Of a DNA stretch of 64,000 nucleotides, positions 1 through 11,578 are shown one piece after another; the first letter of the stretch is position 1, and each line of letters opens with the position of its first letter. This DNA comes from Megamerina dolium (taxonomy: Eukaryota; Arthropoda; Insecta; Diptera; Megamerinidae). The DNA is taken from positions 28,667,253-28,731,252 of the forward strand of contig OY978525.1 in NCBI GenBank assembly GCA_963854835.1, written 5' to 3'. The translations under genes were made by a program, and so were the position numbers. The notes below the pieces were generated by a model that was not told the DNA's origin, did not search any database, and was given only the letters and a program-made list of their open reading frames with translations.

Positions 1-905
1 AGCGCAGCCGCTGGATTTTGATGCGCTTTACTATGTCAATATCGGCATACAGCTCGTACAGCTCATCGTTGTACCTTATTCGGTACTCGCCACCAACGCA
101 AATAGGTCCAAAGATCTTGCGTAGGACTTTTCTCTCGAAAACTCCAAGTATTCGCTCATCCGAGGTGGAAATTGTCCAGGCTTCAGCGCCATATGTTAGG
201 ACAGGCATGATGAGAGACTTGTAGAGTGTAGTTTTCGTTCTTCGAGAGAGGGCTCGACTTCTCAATTGCTTACCCAGCCCAAAGTAACACCTGTTAGCAA
301 GAGTTATCCTACGCATGATCTCCAAGCTGACGTCATTACTGCTGTTAATGCTGGTTCCAAGATAGACAAAGTCCCTTACTACTTCAAAAGCGTAGTTGTC
401 AACAGTGACGTGCTGTCCAAGACGCCGGGACTCTTTGTTTGTTGACACTAGATACTTCGTCTTGCCCTCGTTCACCGTGAGACCCATCCGACGCGACTCT
501 CTTTCCAACTCTGAGAATGCTGCACTGACTGCTCGCGTGTTCATGCCGATTATGTCAATATCGTCGGCATACGCTAACAGCATGACACTTTTGTTGAAGA
601 TAGTGCCATTATGTCGCAGATCAGCAGCTCGTATTATTTTCTCCATAATAAGATTGAAGAAGTCGCACGATAACGAATCACCTTGTCTGAAACCCCGTTC
701 GGTATTAAACGGTGCGGAGAGGTCCTTCCCAATTTTCACTGCACAACGGGAGTTATGCAGTGTCATTCTACAAAGTCGAACGAGCTTTGCAGGAATACCG
801 AACTCAGACATTGTTGCGTAGAGGTAATCCCTTACCGGACTGTCGAAAGCGGCTTTATAATCAACAAATAGGTGGTGTGTGTCGATCTGTTTTTCTTGGG
901 TCTTC
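1..905 (-). mobile_element. RTE-like non-LTR retrotransposon fragment, runs off left edge
   Basis: Read on the minus strand from about 900 to 1, one frame stays open with no stop and encodes the middle and end of a reverse transcriptase: a VDYKAAFDS segment, FRQGDSLSCDFFNLIM, the catalytic LAYADDIDII motif near 560-590, then the thumb region with MPVLTYGAEAW and an FGPICVGGEYRIRYN stretch. It is closely similar to the + strand copy at 42224-43401, which carries a one-base deletion that this copy lacks. It is 5'-truncated at about 905; its 3' end lies outside the window. The open frame suggests a young copy, but without its 5' part it cannot be autonomous. RTE-like assignment rests on the C-terminal features seen in the sister copy. 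Confidence 0.88.
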
Positions 906-2943
906 TATTTGGGCCTCCCAAATAGCATATTTAAATATGTCCCTATGTACGGCCGTTCATCTGTGTCACCTGGCGAGTTCATTCGTGATCTAAGATTATG
1001 AAATCTTTGAATACTGGACATAATTAGTCAATTGTCGCACCCACACAGAGCAATTAAAGGGTCTCACATCTGAATATTTAAACAAAGTAACTCATATAAC
1101 TCACTTAATATTCCATATTCCATCTAAATTTGACATGTGGATTCATGTATATTATATTTTGGAAAAAATAAGAGGGCCACGCCAATTATTTATTGTAGCC
1201 CCCTTAGCAAATAAATACTAATATACTTTGAACTCATTTTCATCATACGCCTTTAATCACTCAAGGCAAAATTGTCTCCTTCAGATAAGCTAAAGAACTA
1301 ATGAAGCATACTATGAGTATGCTCATATAACTAAAGTACCTTCATCTTATTTTCTTTTACGTTATTTTAACAGGTATCGACGACATTAACAATAAATTTT
1401 GCAACTTGGCTACAATATATTGAATTCTTAATGACCCACTTTTGAACTAAAGACTATGTGTTTGTAACTAATTCTTTAGTAAGAAGAAAACGTTGAAAAA
1501 AAAAACACTACAAAACGACAAAAGAAAACCCCAAAAAAAAAACAAACAAAAAACGAAACCCAAAGTAGTGGAAAATATCAAGCGCCACATCTGAAATTTA
1601 TATGGCTTCCAATATGTACGATAATACTACGGTACGTGTACCCCAAAGTTTAAAGAAAAATTATTCGATATCGTTAGTGATAACGATTGCAATAGTATTT
1701 GTGGTCAAACTGGCGCTAATGTGTTGCAATGATGTTGGTAGTGGTAGAGGTGTATTTTAATTTGCTATAAATACCCATACAAATAAAAAAAGTAATGAAA
1801 GACAAAATTACTCGCAGGTAAATGGAGAGAAAACATAAGTGAAAAATTAAAAAGTGAAAGTCATTACCTTCATCAAAAACACACAAAAAAATAAAAGCTA
1901 GTAAAAGGTAAAGAAAAAGGGTTTCCATTTTTGTGCAAAATCATGAAATATTCCGCAAACTAGACAAATTGCATACCGACGTATATGTGAGTGCATAGCT
2001 AGGAGGAAAACGCACATACACATAATTATAAATTAACTGCAATTAATCGAATTAAGTAAGAAGTGTGAACATAAGCATACAATGACGATGACATTAACGT
2101 ATATAATTCAAGGTAAATGAATATGCAACATTTCAAGGAGAAAAAAAGTGAAAGTGAAATTAATCGAAAACTTATAAAAAGTCAGTAAAGTGAAATAACA
2201 AGAATTATAGCAATAATTTGCAAAAATGAATTCAATTCAATTAAATTGTATATAAAGTGTGATCAAATATAATCAAATTAATATAAATTATACGCCATGT
2301 TGTCCGATTAGACTTTTGTTTCATATACAGAATCATATGTGGGCCAAACTGCTGTCTATTTGTGTTTATATTATTATTTTTTTCTATAACAAGGGATAAT
2401 TTGTTATTTTTTGCATATGAATATTGACGTTAATAAATTTTACCACAACATTTTGTAATTTATTTGACAATATTCAAATAAAATAACATAAAATATACTC
2501 GCTGTATATGTATGGTGTACGGTGTTAATTGATAAACGTTTACAAATATTTACATTGTCCATTTTTATTCATTTGTTTATTGGTTTGCTTTACATACAAT
2601 ACAATATGTTTTCGTATGTATATAAACAACAATAACAAATTTCAAAATATCAAATTTAATTATTATCATTACATTGTTTCGGATTTTATTTAATAATTTT
2701 CACATGGCTTCGTGCTTGTGTGTACATTTGTGAGACAATAACAATAATATACAAATAATTTTGGAATTTTTAATTCGATTTAAACCACGTGTGACATTTT
2801 GTGGTAAGTTTTGATTATTTTCTTGTTGTTTTTCTATCTATTTTTTTTTTAATTCATGTTGATATATTTTCGATTAAATGCTAATAGTTTGTAATTAATT
2901 ATTTTTATATTTTGCAAAATATTGTCCAATAATATCGAAATTA
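906..2943. other. AT-rich non-coding region upstream of prominin
   Basis: No convincing coding sequence is seen. Oligo-A runs sit near 1490-1560. A TATAAATA at 1766-1773 lies in a stretch with the look of a fly promoter or 5' UTR, followed by AAAGTGAAAG-type sequence (1790-2240), so an untranslated first exon of prominin could lie here. This is only a guess from base composition. Confidence 0.3.
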
Positions 2944-3955
2944 TCGGTCAGTCCATAAGTTCGTGCGTTTTTCTTAGAGGGTTTTAAAATAAATAAAAAA
3001 GAAGCTTTCAGTATTTATTAAACAATAATATATTTTCCTGCATTATTTACAATGTCTTCCCAACGTTTAGGCAAATTGCTCAAAAAATTGTTTGTCCTTG
3101 GAGCCAAAATACACGTCGATATCTAATTTTATAGCTTCTTTTGAAGTGTAGTTCTAATTACTTAAATGGGACTGAAGTCCGCGGAAAAGGTGATAATCGC
3201 AAGGTGCAATATCCGGAGAGTAAGGTGGATGCGGCACTAGCTCCCAATCGAGCTCGTTCAGCTTGCCTAAGGTCTCTCTTGCGGTATGCGGTCTTGCGCT
3301 GTCGTGGTGAAACAAAATTTTGCATCTACTGACTAAAGACGGTCGATTTTTTTCAAGTGCTTCATTCAGTTTGGGTCGTTGATGGCAATAATAATCAGCT
3401 GCGATCGCACCCATCAACAGGAGACCATCTCTGTGGGTTGGTTCTGATGTTTCATCTTTATCTAACCACTGGCGTTTGCGAACAGAATTATTGTAAAAGA
3501 CCCATTTTTTTGTACCCAATAACAATACGGTTCAAAAAGCTCTAATTTTCAAATTGAGAACACACATTCACTCCCTGCTGAAGGTTTGCGACGGAAAGTT
3601 GATGCGAAACTCATTTTCCCAGCTTTGGAACCTTCCTCAATTGAACCTGGTGCCTGTAAACTGTTCCATGTGATGAATTTAACCTTCCAGCCATCATATC
3701 GACTGTCAAACTTGGCTCAGCTTCCACGAGTTCCAGCAAGGTGTCGGTGTTAAAGACCCCAGGACGACCACAGCGTGGGGCATCCTCAACGTCACAATCG
3801 CAACTTCGGAATTTGGAAAACCACTTTTGCGCAGACCTTACACTCACGGTATTCTCTCCATTTGCGTTTATTTCTGCAGCAGCAGTTGTTACATTGTTTC
3901 CACTTTTATAAAAAAAATACAAAATATGCTTCATATACTAGGTCGAAGATTCCAT
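2944..3955 (-). mobile_element. Mariner transposon relic (5' end missing, transposase broken)
   Basis: The right-hand end in transposase orientation begins at 2944 with TCGGTCAGTCCATAAGTTCG, the same terminal repeat as the mariner at 60156 apart from a one-base loss. On the minus strand the transposase reads from about 3953. A helix-turn-helix region (3934-3611) includes AQKWFSKFRS and GRLNSSHGTVYRH. After a frameshift comes the catalytic half (3525-3154) with ILFHHDSARPH and YSPDIAPCDYHLF, the second and third aspartates of the mariner DD34D triad. A TAG stop follows five codons after the likely ATG at 3953. No matching left terminal repeat is seen beyond 3955. The element is dead. Confidence 0.88.
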
Positions 3956-4439
3956 TTTATTTTTTAAAAATAAAATATTTGTAAAATCTCATATCGACAT
4001 TATTACAATTTTGTAATAATTGTTGTATTACAATTAAAAGTTATTTTGAACTAAGATCGTACTGCGCGTATAAAGGATGTGCTACATTAATGTCGAACAT
4101 TTTTTGTAATAATTTCGAATTTTCCTATGGGCAAAAATAAAGATGGACTTTACTGCAAAATATGTTCCATTAATTTGCAAGAATTTGCATTCTTGCACAT
4201 TATTGTTTCGACATTATTGCAATAATGTTTTCATCTAAACAATACATATTTCATATTTGAAAAAAACTTTTTTTTACAAGCCAATATATAGAAATGTACT
4301 GAATTAATGTTGAAAACTTTTTAGTAAAAATTAATTATAGGTACAATATAAAAACACGTTCGACTTTATTGCAAAATACCTTTCAATAATGTCGAAATTG
4401 GCATGTTTGCAAAATCTCATTACGACACTATTATTATAT
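3956..4439. repeat. AT-rich stretch with repeated CGACATTATT / AATAATGTCG words
   Basis: Short inverted words such as CGACATTATTGCAATAATG recur here (around 3994, 4087, 4208, 4424) and again at 10815-10850. This resembles a decayed palindromic MITE, but I cannot fix ends or a target duplication. Confidence 0.35.
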
Positions 4440-4739
4440 GGTACATTTTATAGTATTCATTTCGATCAGATTTTTGTAACCACTTGAAGGAATCTCCGGA
4501 TATATAGAAAAATATATATATTCCTGATCAGCGTCGTCTAAATAGTTAATTTAACGATGTCCATCTGTCCGCCCGGCTGTCTGCCTGTCTGTCTGTTTGG
4601 TATCTGGCTGGTTCGCGCTATAACTATTTTGACGAAATTTGGTAATGGTACGGTAATTTGGGATTGATAATAGAAATGTTCGGTCAACTGCCAATCAAAG
4701 TGGCTAAGATCGGAATATTTAAAATGTTTAACTTGCTAT

Positions 4740-5097
4740 GGTGCCATAGCTCAGTGGTTAGTGTGTTCGCCTTCTGATCTGTAGGTCGTGGTTCAATCCC
4801 CGGCTGATGCATAACAAATTTAATATCGATAAGATTTTTCTTTCGAATGGTACTCACCTGTCGGCAAGCAATTGGCAATTCTTCCGACAGTAACAACTTG
4901 CCATGAAAAAGCTTCTTAAAGAACTCTGTGACAAAGCTCAGAAAAAGTGATGTCACAAGTGTTCTGCCGTTCGGAACCGGCTAAAATAAGTAGGTCTCTT
5001 CTAATATTGTCCAAAATTTAAGACGCACAACAGTAATGGAAGGGAAGCTCGGCCAATGAGCCCTTTGGGGCTTTAAGTGCCACATATTTATTTATTA
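4740..5097 (+). mobile_element. tRNA-derived SINE with 13-bp target-site duplication
   Basis: The 5' head reads like a tRNA: an A box (TAGCTCAGTGGTTAG, about 4746-4760) and a B box (GGTTCAATCCCCGGC, about 4790-4804), giving an internal RNA polymerase III promoter. A unique body follows and the 3' tail is an ATTT-type repeat. The perfect 13-bp duplication TTTAACTTGCTAT flanks it at 4727-4739 and 5098-5110, inside foldback element copy A. Related fragments occur at 49143 and 62395, so this is a dispersed family. It is not a functional tRNA gene because the cloverleaf is not preserved past the B box. Confidence 0.88.
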
Positions 5098-5419
5098 TTT
5101 AACTTGCTATAATTCACTTAATATACCACCTGGGACAAAAATAAAGTTATATTATACTGCCATATATTCTTGCCAGAAATGGGCGAGCCACACTTACTTT
5201 TTATAGTAGCTTCCATACAAAGTGCCTGAAGTGCCTTCTTTTAAATTTAAACCGCTGTTACCTCAGTAATTTTTTGCCTCGAACAACCATTATTATTATT
5301 ATAATTATTATTATTATTATACAGGCTATTTTTGCACTGCGACCTAAAAGATCTTTTGTGTGCCTATTGCCCAACTAAAACAATACTAGACTATTTATAA
5401 ATCTTGTAATTGCTGTGTG

Positions 5420-6160
5420 CTAAATTTTACCTATGTGGTTTTGAGTTAAAATTCCATTACCTAGGTAACCAAATGTACGTCTTGCCACTGCTGGGCAATT
5501 GCATAGAATACGTTCCGATGTTTCCTGCTCCTCATGACAGAGTCGACAGGTATCGTTTTCTACACCTATTTTTTTCATATGGCAGTTAAGTCCACAGTGC
5601 CCAGTAAGCAACTCTGTGTAGAGTTTTATATCATTTCTGCCGAGGTTAAGAACAGTATCCACCCTAACATGTGTGGGATCACAAAGTTCCTTCGACTGCC
5701 GCATGCCCGTTTGGGCTTTTTAGTAGTCGAGAAGATCCCGTTTCTCCCTCTCACATATCAAGAAACTGTTTGTAACCCCGCAGAAATCCTCTGGTCCAAT
5801 GAAAGGAGTGCTTGAGTCTTCCTTTGCAAGGGGGTCGGCCATTTCGTTGCCCTTGTGTCCCTCGTGTCCCGGCACCCACATTAGAGTGACAGGATTCTTT
5901 GCTGCCAGGGCATTGAGAAATTTAAAACATTCCCAAACCAGCCTTGACTGAAACGAGAATATTTCCAGGGACTTCAGAGCCGCCTGGTTGTCCGACAGAA
6001 TGCATATTTTGGTACCACGGGTGCTCCTACATATGCATTCTCTTGCACATACCTCTAAGGCATGGACCTCCGCCTGAACGATGGAAGCTGTTTTCCCCAT
6101 TGCGATTGCTTTCCGAAATCTTTTTCCAGCACGTCCAGCCCCCGCACAGCCATCTTCCAT
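5420..6160 (-). pseudogene. RNase H and C-terminal zinc-knuckle region of the LINE
   Basis: The segment 6160-5720 shows RNase H features: AEVHALEVCARE with the conserved glutamate, ILSDNQAALKSL with the aspartate, and MWVPGHEGHKGNEMAD. After a frame break, 5704-5420 carries LLTGHCGLNCHMKKIG and a CRLCHEE...CNCPAV cysteine motif, the usual C-terminus of I-group ORF2 proteins. The matching region of the other LINE is at 22345-23211. Confidence 0.85.
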
Positions 6161-6178
6161 CTTAGACCCATCAGTGTA

Positions 6179-7636
6179 CTATAACTGTGAGTACCCTTTT
6201 GGGATCATATCGCTACTCCTCCAAGCCGAACGGTCGTTGATGACCACTTCAAAATGTTTGGAGAAGATTAGCTTTCTATCCATCTTGTCGAAGACCACAA
6301 GACATGGAGAGCCCCAAACGGTGTCCAGGATCTTTGTATGTCCTGTGAGATTGCCTTCTTTAAGGTTGGATAAATTGGGCAGCCTTAGCGCCACACTGGT
6401 TGACGTCCTTTTGACCATGAGGTGTGGAGGGGTGAGTCCCGTCAGAATTCCTAAGGCTGCAGTGGGGCACGTGCGCATTGCTCCCGTGACATCCAAACAG
6501 GCTATTCGATGAACCTTACTAAGGATCATTCTACCCTTTGTTTGATTTACCTTCGGCCACCACGCCAAGGATGCATAGGTGATCATTGGCACTATAACGG
6601 TCCTGTACGACCATGCCACCATTTTTGGTCGCAGACCCCATCTTTTACTGTGTAATCTCTGGAGCGCATAGCTTGCCCTTAGGGCTTTGCCAGTTATAAA
6701 CGATAAGTGGTTATTCCAAGTCAGGGTTTTATCTAGGATTACTCCTAGATATTTCATTTCCTCGGATAGAATTAAGTCTGTGTCCTCTAATGTTAGGGTT
6801 CCTATACTCACTTTTCTTCTTTTGGTGAAGAGTACCACATTTGTTTTATTCGGATTAATCGAGAGGCCTTTCTCTTGACACCAGTCATGATCGGTCGATA
6901 TAGAGTCAAATTTGCCTCTAACCATTATTACGAAATCATCCGCAAAGCCCTGGAATTCAAATCCAAGATCATCGAGAGTTTGTAAAAGCTTGTCGATAAC
7001 CAATAGCCATAGGAGCGGCGATAAGCCGACTTCTTGACGGCATCCTTTGGTTGACCTGACAATTAATCTTTTTGCCCCCATTTCGAAGTTAATTGTTCTA
7101 TTTTTTTAGCACATTAGAACCCATGTTATGATCAGTCAACATATTCCTTTCCTGACTATCCCTTCCTCAATTGATCTGAAAGTTGCGTTATTAAAAGCCT
7201 CGGTAATGTCAACAGATGTACACAGAGCGAGTTCTTTACTATCTAAAGCCTTTTCAATTTTGCTTGTTAGGCTATGTATAAGGATCTCAGTGGATTTGCC
7301 TAATTGATAGGCATATTGTTCAATATGAAGAGGTGAGTCTTTAAGATAAACTTCCCTAATATATTGATCTAGGATTTTCTCCATTGCTTTAAGCAGGAAT
7401 GACGTTAGGCTAACAGGCCGATAGGTTTTTGGTGTGTGATCCGCACTCTTGCCTGCTTTCGGAATGAAAGCTACCCTAGCCTTCGTCCAATGATTAGGTA
7501 CGAAGCCCAATTCTAGACTCGTCCTAAATATATTTGTCAAAGCTGGTGCCAATACATTTGCATCTTGTTGAAGAAGGCACGGCTGTATGTTGTCGACACC
7601 AGGCGATATAAATGGACTAAAAGTGGGACAGCCCAT
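6179..7636 (-). pseudogene. Reverse transcriptase of the LINE at 5291-7793
   Basis: Two minus-strand open segments make up the RT. From 7636 to 7136 come the fingers/palm start (SPGVDNIQP, YRPVSLTSFLLKAMEKILD, YQLGKSTE). From 7081 to 6179 come the catalytic palm and thumb, with GLSPLLWLLVIDKLL, FADD at residues 46-49 of that segment (about 6946-6935) and MKYLGVILDKTLTW. The segments are in different frames and a stop separates them. The polymerase signature is kept but the reading frame is not. Confidence 0.85.
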
Positions 7637-8099
7637 TTCGTTTTGTTGACAGGGAAAATCCTACAGCCAGTGAGAGTTCTCTTCATGTAGCCACCAAGAA
7701 CCGAATGTCCTCGGTGTCTTCCCGGTCCTCATCAAACATGGCACAACCTGGAAAATGAGTGTCCAGCAGTAGCCGTAGAGCAGTAGAGCGGTAGAACAAC
7801 CATAATTGACAATTAGATTAATGTGATAGTCGGAAATAATCTGGCCCACTTCTTAATATGGCTTCCATACAAATCATGGAATTTTAAAAGAAAACTTAAA
7901 TCTCTATACTTAAATCTCTATACAGTATGCTGTAGAAAATAATTTATTTCTTGTAGGCTTTGCATAAATTTACTCGAATATCCATCTTTTTCTTTTATTT
8001 CTTAATTTACACCCGAATTATGGTTGAATTTGACGAAGTACTTTGCATGTTATGAGAGTTCTAAAAGGGATAATTTAAAGGAGGTTTTTAAGATAATTC

Positions 8100-9400
8100 C
8101 GAGACTTAGTATGGGAGCTAAATAAAAAGTTGGCGTGGCTTACCTCTTTCTTGTAAATCCAATTAATTTTTCAACATTAATCCATACCAACGTTTGTCCT
8201 ACGTTGAATAGTTCGTAAGTTATAGCGGTTTAAATTTTTTTTACATTTTCGCAACTTTGTATGGTAGCCCCATTAATAAGTGGGCGTGGCATGTTGATTT
8301 TTTGGCAAATTATGTACAACTACCATATTAACCTAAGTATTAATTATGATTGTTCTAGACAGAAGATTGCAGAAGCTGCAGCTATCTCAATAAACACTAT
8401 AAACAATAAACTATAAACAATGGGCGTGGCTGGCCCATTTCTTGTGAGTATATTTGGTCTTACAATACTAATCCACACCTTAAATCTGGTTGTGGTGTCA
8501 ATTATGGTTTACTAGACAGAAGATTGCCGAAGTTACAGCTGTTTCAATTTAAAAGAATTTCAGTCATTTTGTATGGGGGCTACAATAAACAGTGGGCATG
8601 GCTCACCCATTTGTTGTGAGTATATTTGCTCGTACAATACTAACTCACACCTTAAATTTCGTTATTCTACGCTAAATGGTTTGTAAGTTATGGACCTTAA
8701 AAGTTTTAGTTTAATTCTCTCGACTTTGTATGGGATACCCATGAAGAAGTGGGCGTGGCACACTGATTTTCTGCCATATTATTTCCGACTACCATGTTAA
8801 TCTAAGAGTCAATTATGGTTATTCTAGACACAAGATTGCCGATGTTACAGCTGTTCAGTTTAAAATTTGTATGGGGGGCTACGATAAACAGTGGGCGTGG
8901 TGCGCCCATTTCCTGTGAGCCTAGTTGCTCGTACAAAACTAATCCACACCTTAAATCTCGTTATTCTACGCTGAATAGTTTGCAACTTATAACCGGTAAC
9001 ATTTTTTTTATTTCCGCAACTTTGTATGGGAGACCCAAAAAGGAGTGGGCGTGGCACACTGATTTTCTGCCATATTATTTCTGACTGCCATGTTAATCTA
9101 TGTGTCAATTATGGTTATTCTGGACAGAACATTGTAGAAGTTACAGCTGTTTCAATTTAAAAGAAGTACAGACACTTTGTATGAGAGCTACTCTAAGGAG
9201 TAGGTGGATCATCCACTTTTGGCAGGGTTATATAGTAGTATAATATAACGCTATGTGCCAAATAATGTTGTCCCAAGTGGTATATTATGTGAGTTATAGC
9301 AAGTTAAAGATTTTGAAAATTCCGAGGTTAGTCGCTTTGAATGCTTGGTGTGGGCGTGGCTATTGACCGATCATGCCCAATATCAATCCCCTCCGTACCC
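8100..9400. repeat. Tandem array of about 155-bp units in two alternating types (foldback A, right arm)
   Basis: Units are recognised by TTTGTATGGGAG-like sequence followed by GTGGGCGTGG (near 8278, 8419, 8590, 8747, 8890, 9043, 9350). Two types alternate: one continues CACACTGATTTTCTGCC, the other GCGCCCATTTCCTGTGAG, giving a higher-order period close to 300-310 bp. Open frames called across it are artefacts of repetition. Confidence 0.8.
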
Positions 9401-9489
9401 TTGGATCAAAGGTTGCTTGTGCCAAATTTCGTCGAAATAGCTCAATATTTACTCAAGTTATCGTGCGAACCAGCCAGGTGACAGACAGA

Positions 9490-9523
9490 TGGATGGACGG
9501 ACGGACGGACGGACGGACGGACA
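9490..9523. repeat. GGAC tetranucleotide microsatellite
   Basis: About seven copies of GGAC-type tetranucleotide, positioned just inside the terminal segment of foldback copy A. The complementary GTCC-type run occupies the corresponding place at the left end (about 4560-4600), and both recur in the copy at 32890-36334. Confidence 0.9.
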
Positions 9524-9657
9524 TCGTTAAATCGAAAATTTAAGCGACACTGATTACGAATATATATCTATGTCTATATCTCCGGAGATTCCATCAAGTG
9601 GACACAAACATCTGACCGAAATGAATATACCTTGCATATTGCATTATGCAGGGTATA

Positions 9658-10225
9658 AAAACCAAAATGAGAAATACGAAAATATCGAATATATTACTGG
9701 CCTATGTAATTTATAACTGTTTGTATTTGCCTGCAACAATACAACACATCATTAATTAAATAAATGTTTTCAATTAAATTTCAATTCAATTCAATCTGAA
9801 ACGTTCTATTTCGTTTTGTGAAATGTCGTAATAATCTCTCCACAACTCTACAAAACTACTACAAATATCAACCCTAGTTATTTTCAACATCGTACTTTCT
9901 CAGAAAAGTAAACGAAAATAGTTTGCAGTTTTATTTTGACATTTCGTTTCAAATTATCTAATGTATTTTCTTATGGGAGCGGAATTTATTTTCTACAGCA
10001 TACTGAGCTTAAACCGTTATAACTTCATGAGTTGCTAGCTTAAAATAACCATATTTATAATGAAGTATAATGTTGTCGTTTATAGTAAACTTGCGAGAAA
10101 CCAGCGAACCACGCATAATATCGGTACTTAATGTACCTTATCTAAAATTTGCACACGTCCATAACTTATAAAATACTTAGTTTCAGACAGCCATATTTCA
10201 GGTGTAGTTTCAGTGTAATAGCGTA
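9658..10225. other. AT-rich non-coding stretch
   Basis: No coding sequence seen. A segment at 9985-10007 (TTATTTTCTACAGCATACTG) is the inverse of 7926-7948, so a piece of dispersed repeat related to the neighbouring element is probably present. Confidence 0.4.
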
Positions 10226-10739
10226 GACAGACGGCAGCCTAATTCCGGATTACCAAGTTAATTCGAATTAACTCGGGTATTAACTGCAGCTAATCCGCAT
10301 AAACTCTATGAGTTAATTCTCAAAATAAGAGAGGATTAGGGCAATTTGTGATGGCAACACTGCTGAAAATTGTCTATTGTGAATTTTTCTCGATCCATTT
10401 TACAAAATATTAGGTGTGTTCGCTAACAAAAAACTTTCAACAATTGTTAACAGTTTTCAACATGAAAAGCGTTGGCGAACATATAAATCCAGCTGTCAAT
10501 TACGAACTGTGAATGTCAATTTACAAGTCTCTGATAGTTTTCAGTTCACGTATTTCTTGTAGATTTTATCATATCGAGAGTGACAGATGACAGAAATTGA
10601 TAGTGATAGTAATGTAAGTGCGCAGACCTAATAAAACAGCAATTAGCCGTTTAGTTAATCCACAATACTGCCGTCTGTCAGGTTAATATTTTATTCGGAT
10701 TAAGTGCTCCGGTAATCTGGACTAACGCTGCCATCTGTC
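10226..10739. mobile_element. TA-flanked MITE, copy 1
   Basis: A 514-bp element bounded by the inverted termini GACAGACGGCAGC and GCTGCCATCTGTC, with TA on both sides (10224-10225 and 10740-10741). An inner inverted pair (TGTTCGC... and ...GCGAACA) is present near 10420 and 10470. No protein is encoded. A second copy at 59046-59501 has the same ends and TA flanks, confirming the boundaries. TA duplication suggests mobilisation by a Tc1/mariner-type transposase. Confidence 0.85.
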
Positions 10740-11297
10740 TAGACATTTTTGCAATATCTCTCATTGGCAATACTACAAGTATATATTGAAAATCAAAAAT
10801 CATGCATTTTTCATTCGACATTATTTCAAATTTTTTGCAATAATGTCGAAAATCCATCTTTACCTATATATCAGTTTATCCAATAGTACCTAACTTCACT
10901 TAACACTTATGCTGTATTCATTGGTCAAAATTGCCTAAACAATTTTTAACTATGGATATTTTTAAATTCACTCTGATCTAACTTAAGAACTGTATATTTA
11001 AAAAAAAATTGTTTACTTTTTTCTTATTTATTTAATAAAAGAATTTTAAAAAACTCGGATTTTAACCAAAATATCTTATTTTAAGTAAGGGTTAAGTAAG
11101 CGAGGTGCTTACTAATTAGAATAGAAATTTTAATCTATACTTACCAATTGAGCAAATTTTAATTCAGTAATACATTTAATATAAATGAAAATGTTCACTT
11201 CATGTTTCTAAATAAAATGCTGAAAAACCAAAAATGTAGCATTTAAAAACTTTATGTTATGACAAATTTAATTTAAAAACATTTACCTCTATTATAG
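10740..11297. other. Non-coding, prominin 5' region
   Basis: No gene seen. Contains CGACATTATTTC / AATAATGTCGAAA inverted words at 10815-10850 like those at 3956-4439. A TATTATAG splice acceptor ends at 11297. Confidence 0.4.
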
Positions 11298-11578
11298 GAT
11301 ACAGATCGTAATCACCAATATCATCACCACAACAACTACTACACATACAACAAAACCAACCGACTAACCAACAAAGAGATACCTACCTCTACAACATCAA
11401 CCGTAACAATAACAACTGAGTACTATACACACCATCGTATCTGCTATACTTATATGGAACATTACAAAATAGCTTCAATAACTAAAATACATATACAACT
11501 ATATGTAACAAAATTCCAAAAAAAAAACCAACTAAAGAACATTAACATTGTAACCAACACTGACGCCCAACCGACAAA
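11298..11578 (+). other. Probable 5' UTR part of the first recognised prominin exon
   Basis: Begins after a plausible acceptor (ATTATAG, ending 11297) and leads to the start codon at 11579 in the favourable context GACAAAATGA. An in-frame TGA at 11561-11563 shows the coding frame does not extend upstream within this exon. Confidence 0.45.

Larger units (their letters stand above)
5291..7793 (-). mobile_element. I-group non-LTR retrotransposon, 5'-truncated, with TAA-type tail
   Basis: Minus-strand order is reverse transcriptase (about 7636-6179), RNase H (6160-5720) and a C-terminal cysteine motif (5704-5420), ending in a run of TTA on the + strand (5291-5320), that is a TAA-type tail. Possession of RNase H downstream of RT plus a TAA-like tail is typical of the I/LOA group. 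The 10-bp sequence GAACAACCAT flanks it at 5281-5290 and 7794-7803, consistent with target-primed insertion into the left arm of foldback copy A. The endonuclease domain is missing and frames are broken, so the copy is inactive. Confidence 0.87.
4440..9657. mobile_element. Foldback-like long inverted-repeat element, copy A (interrupted by a SINE and a LINE)
   Basis: The left end (4440-4580) and right end (9480-9657) are inverted copies of one sequence: a terminal segment with ATTCATTTCGGTCAGAT, then CACTTGAAGGAATCTCCGG, then a GTCC/GGAC run. Inward, both arms carry segments with CCACGCCCAC on the left and GTGGGCGTGG on the right. The left arm continues at 5111-5280 and again at 7804 onward, interrupted by the SINE (4740-5097) and LINE (5291-7793). 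The right arm (about 8100-9657) holds tandem units. No transposase was found. The right end is ATGCAGGGTATAAAA; the left end is eroded and no target duplication is clear. The same structure recurs at 32890-36334. Confidence 0.7.

Noticed and set aside
396..821. Plus-strand 141-residue frame near the left edge
   Set aside because: It is the antisense of the minus-strand reverse transcriptase, which has recognisable motifs.
4741..4805. Possible tRNA gene
   Set aside because: A and B boxes are present, but they head a 358-bp repeat with target duplications, and the acceptor stem does not pair. It is a SINE.
8815..9108. Overlapping frames on both strands in foldback copy A
   Set aside because: Fall wholly in tandem repeat units and recur in copy B at 35533-35751, with no conserved protein features.
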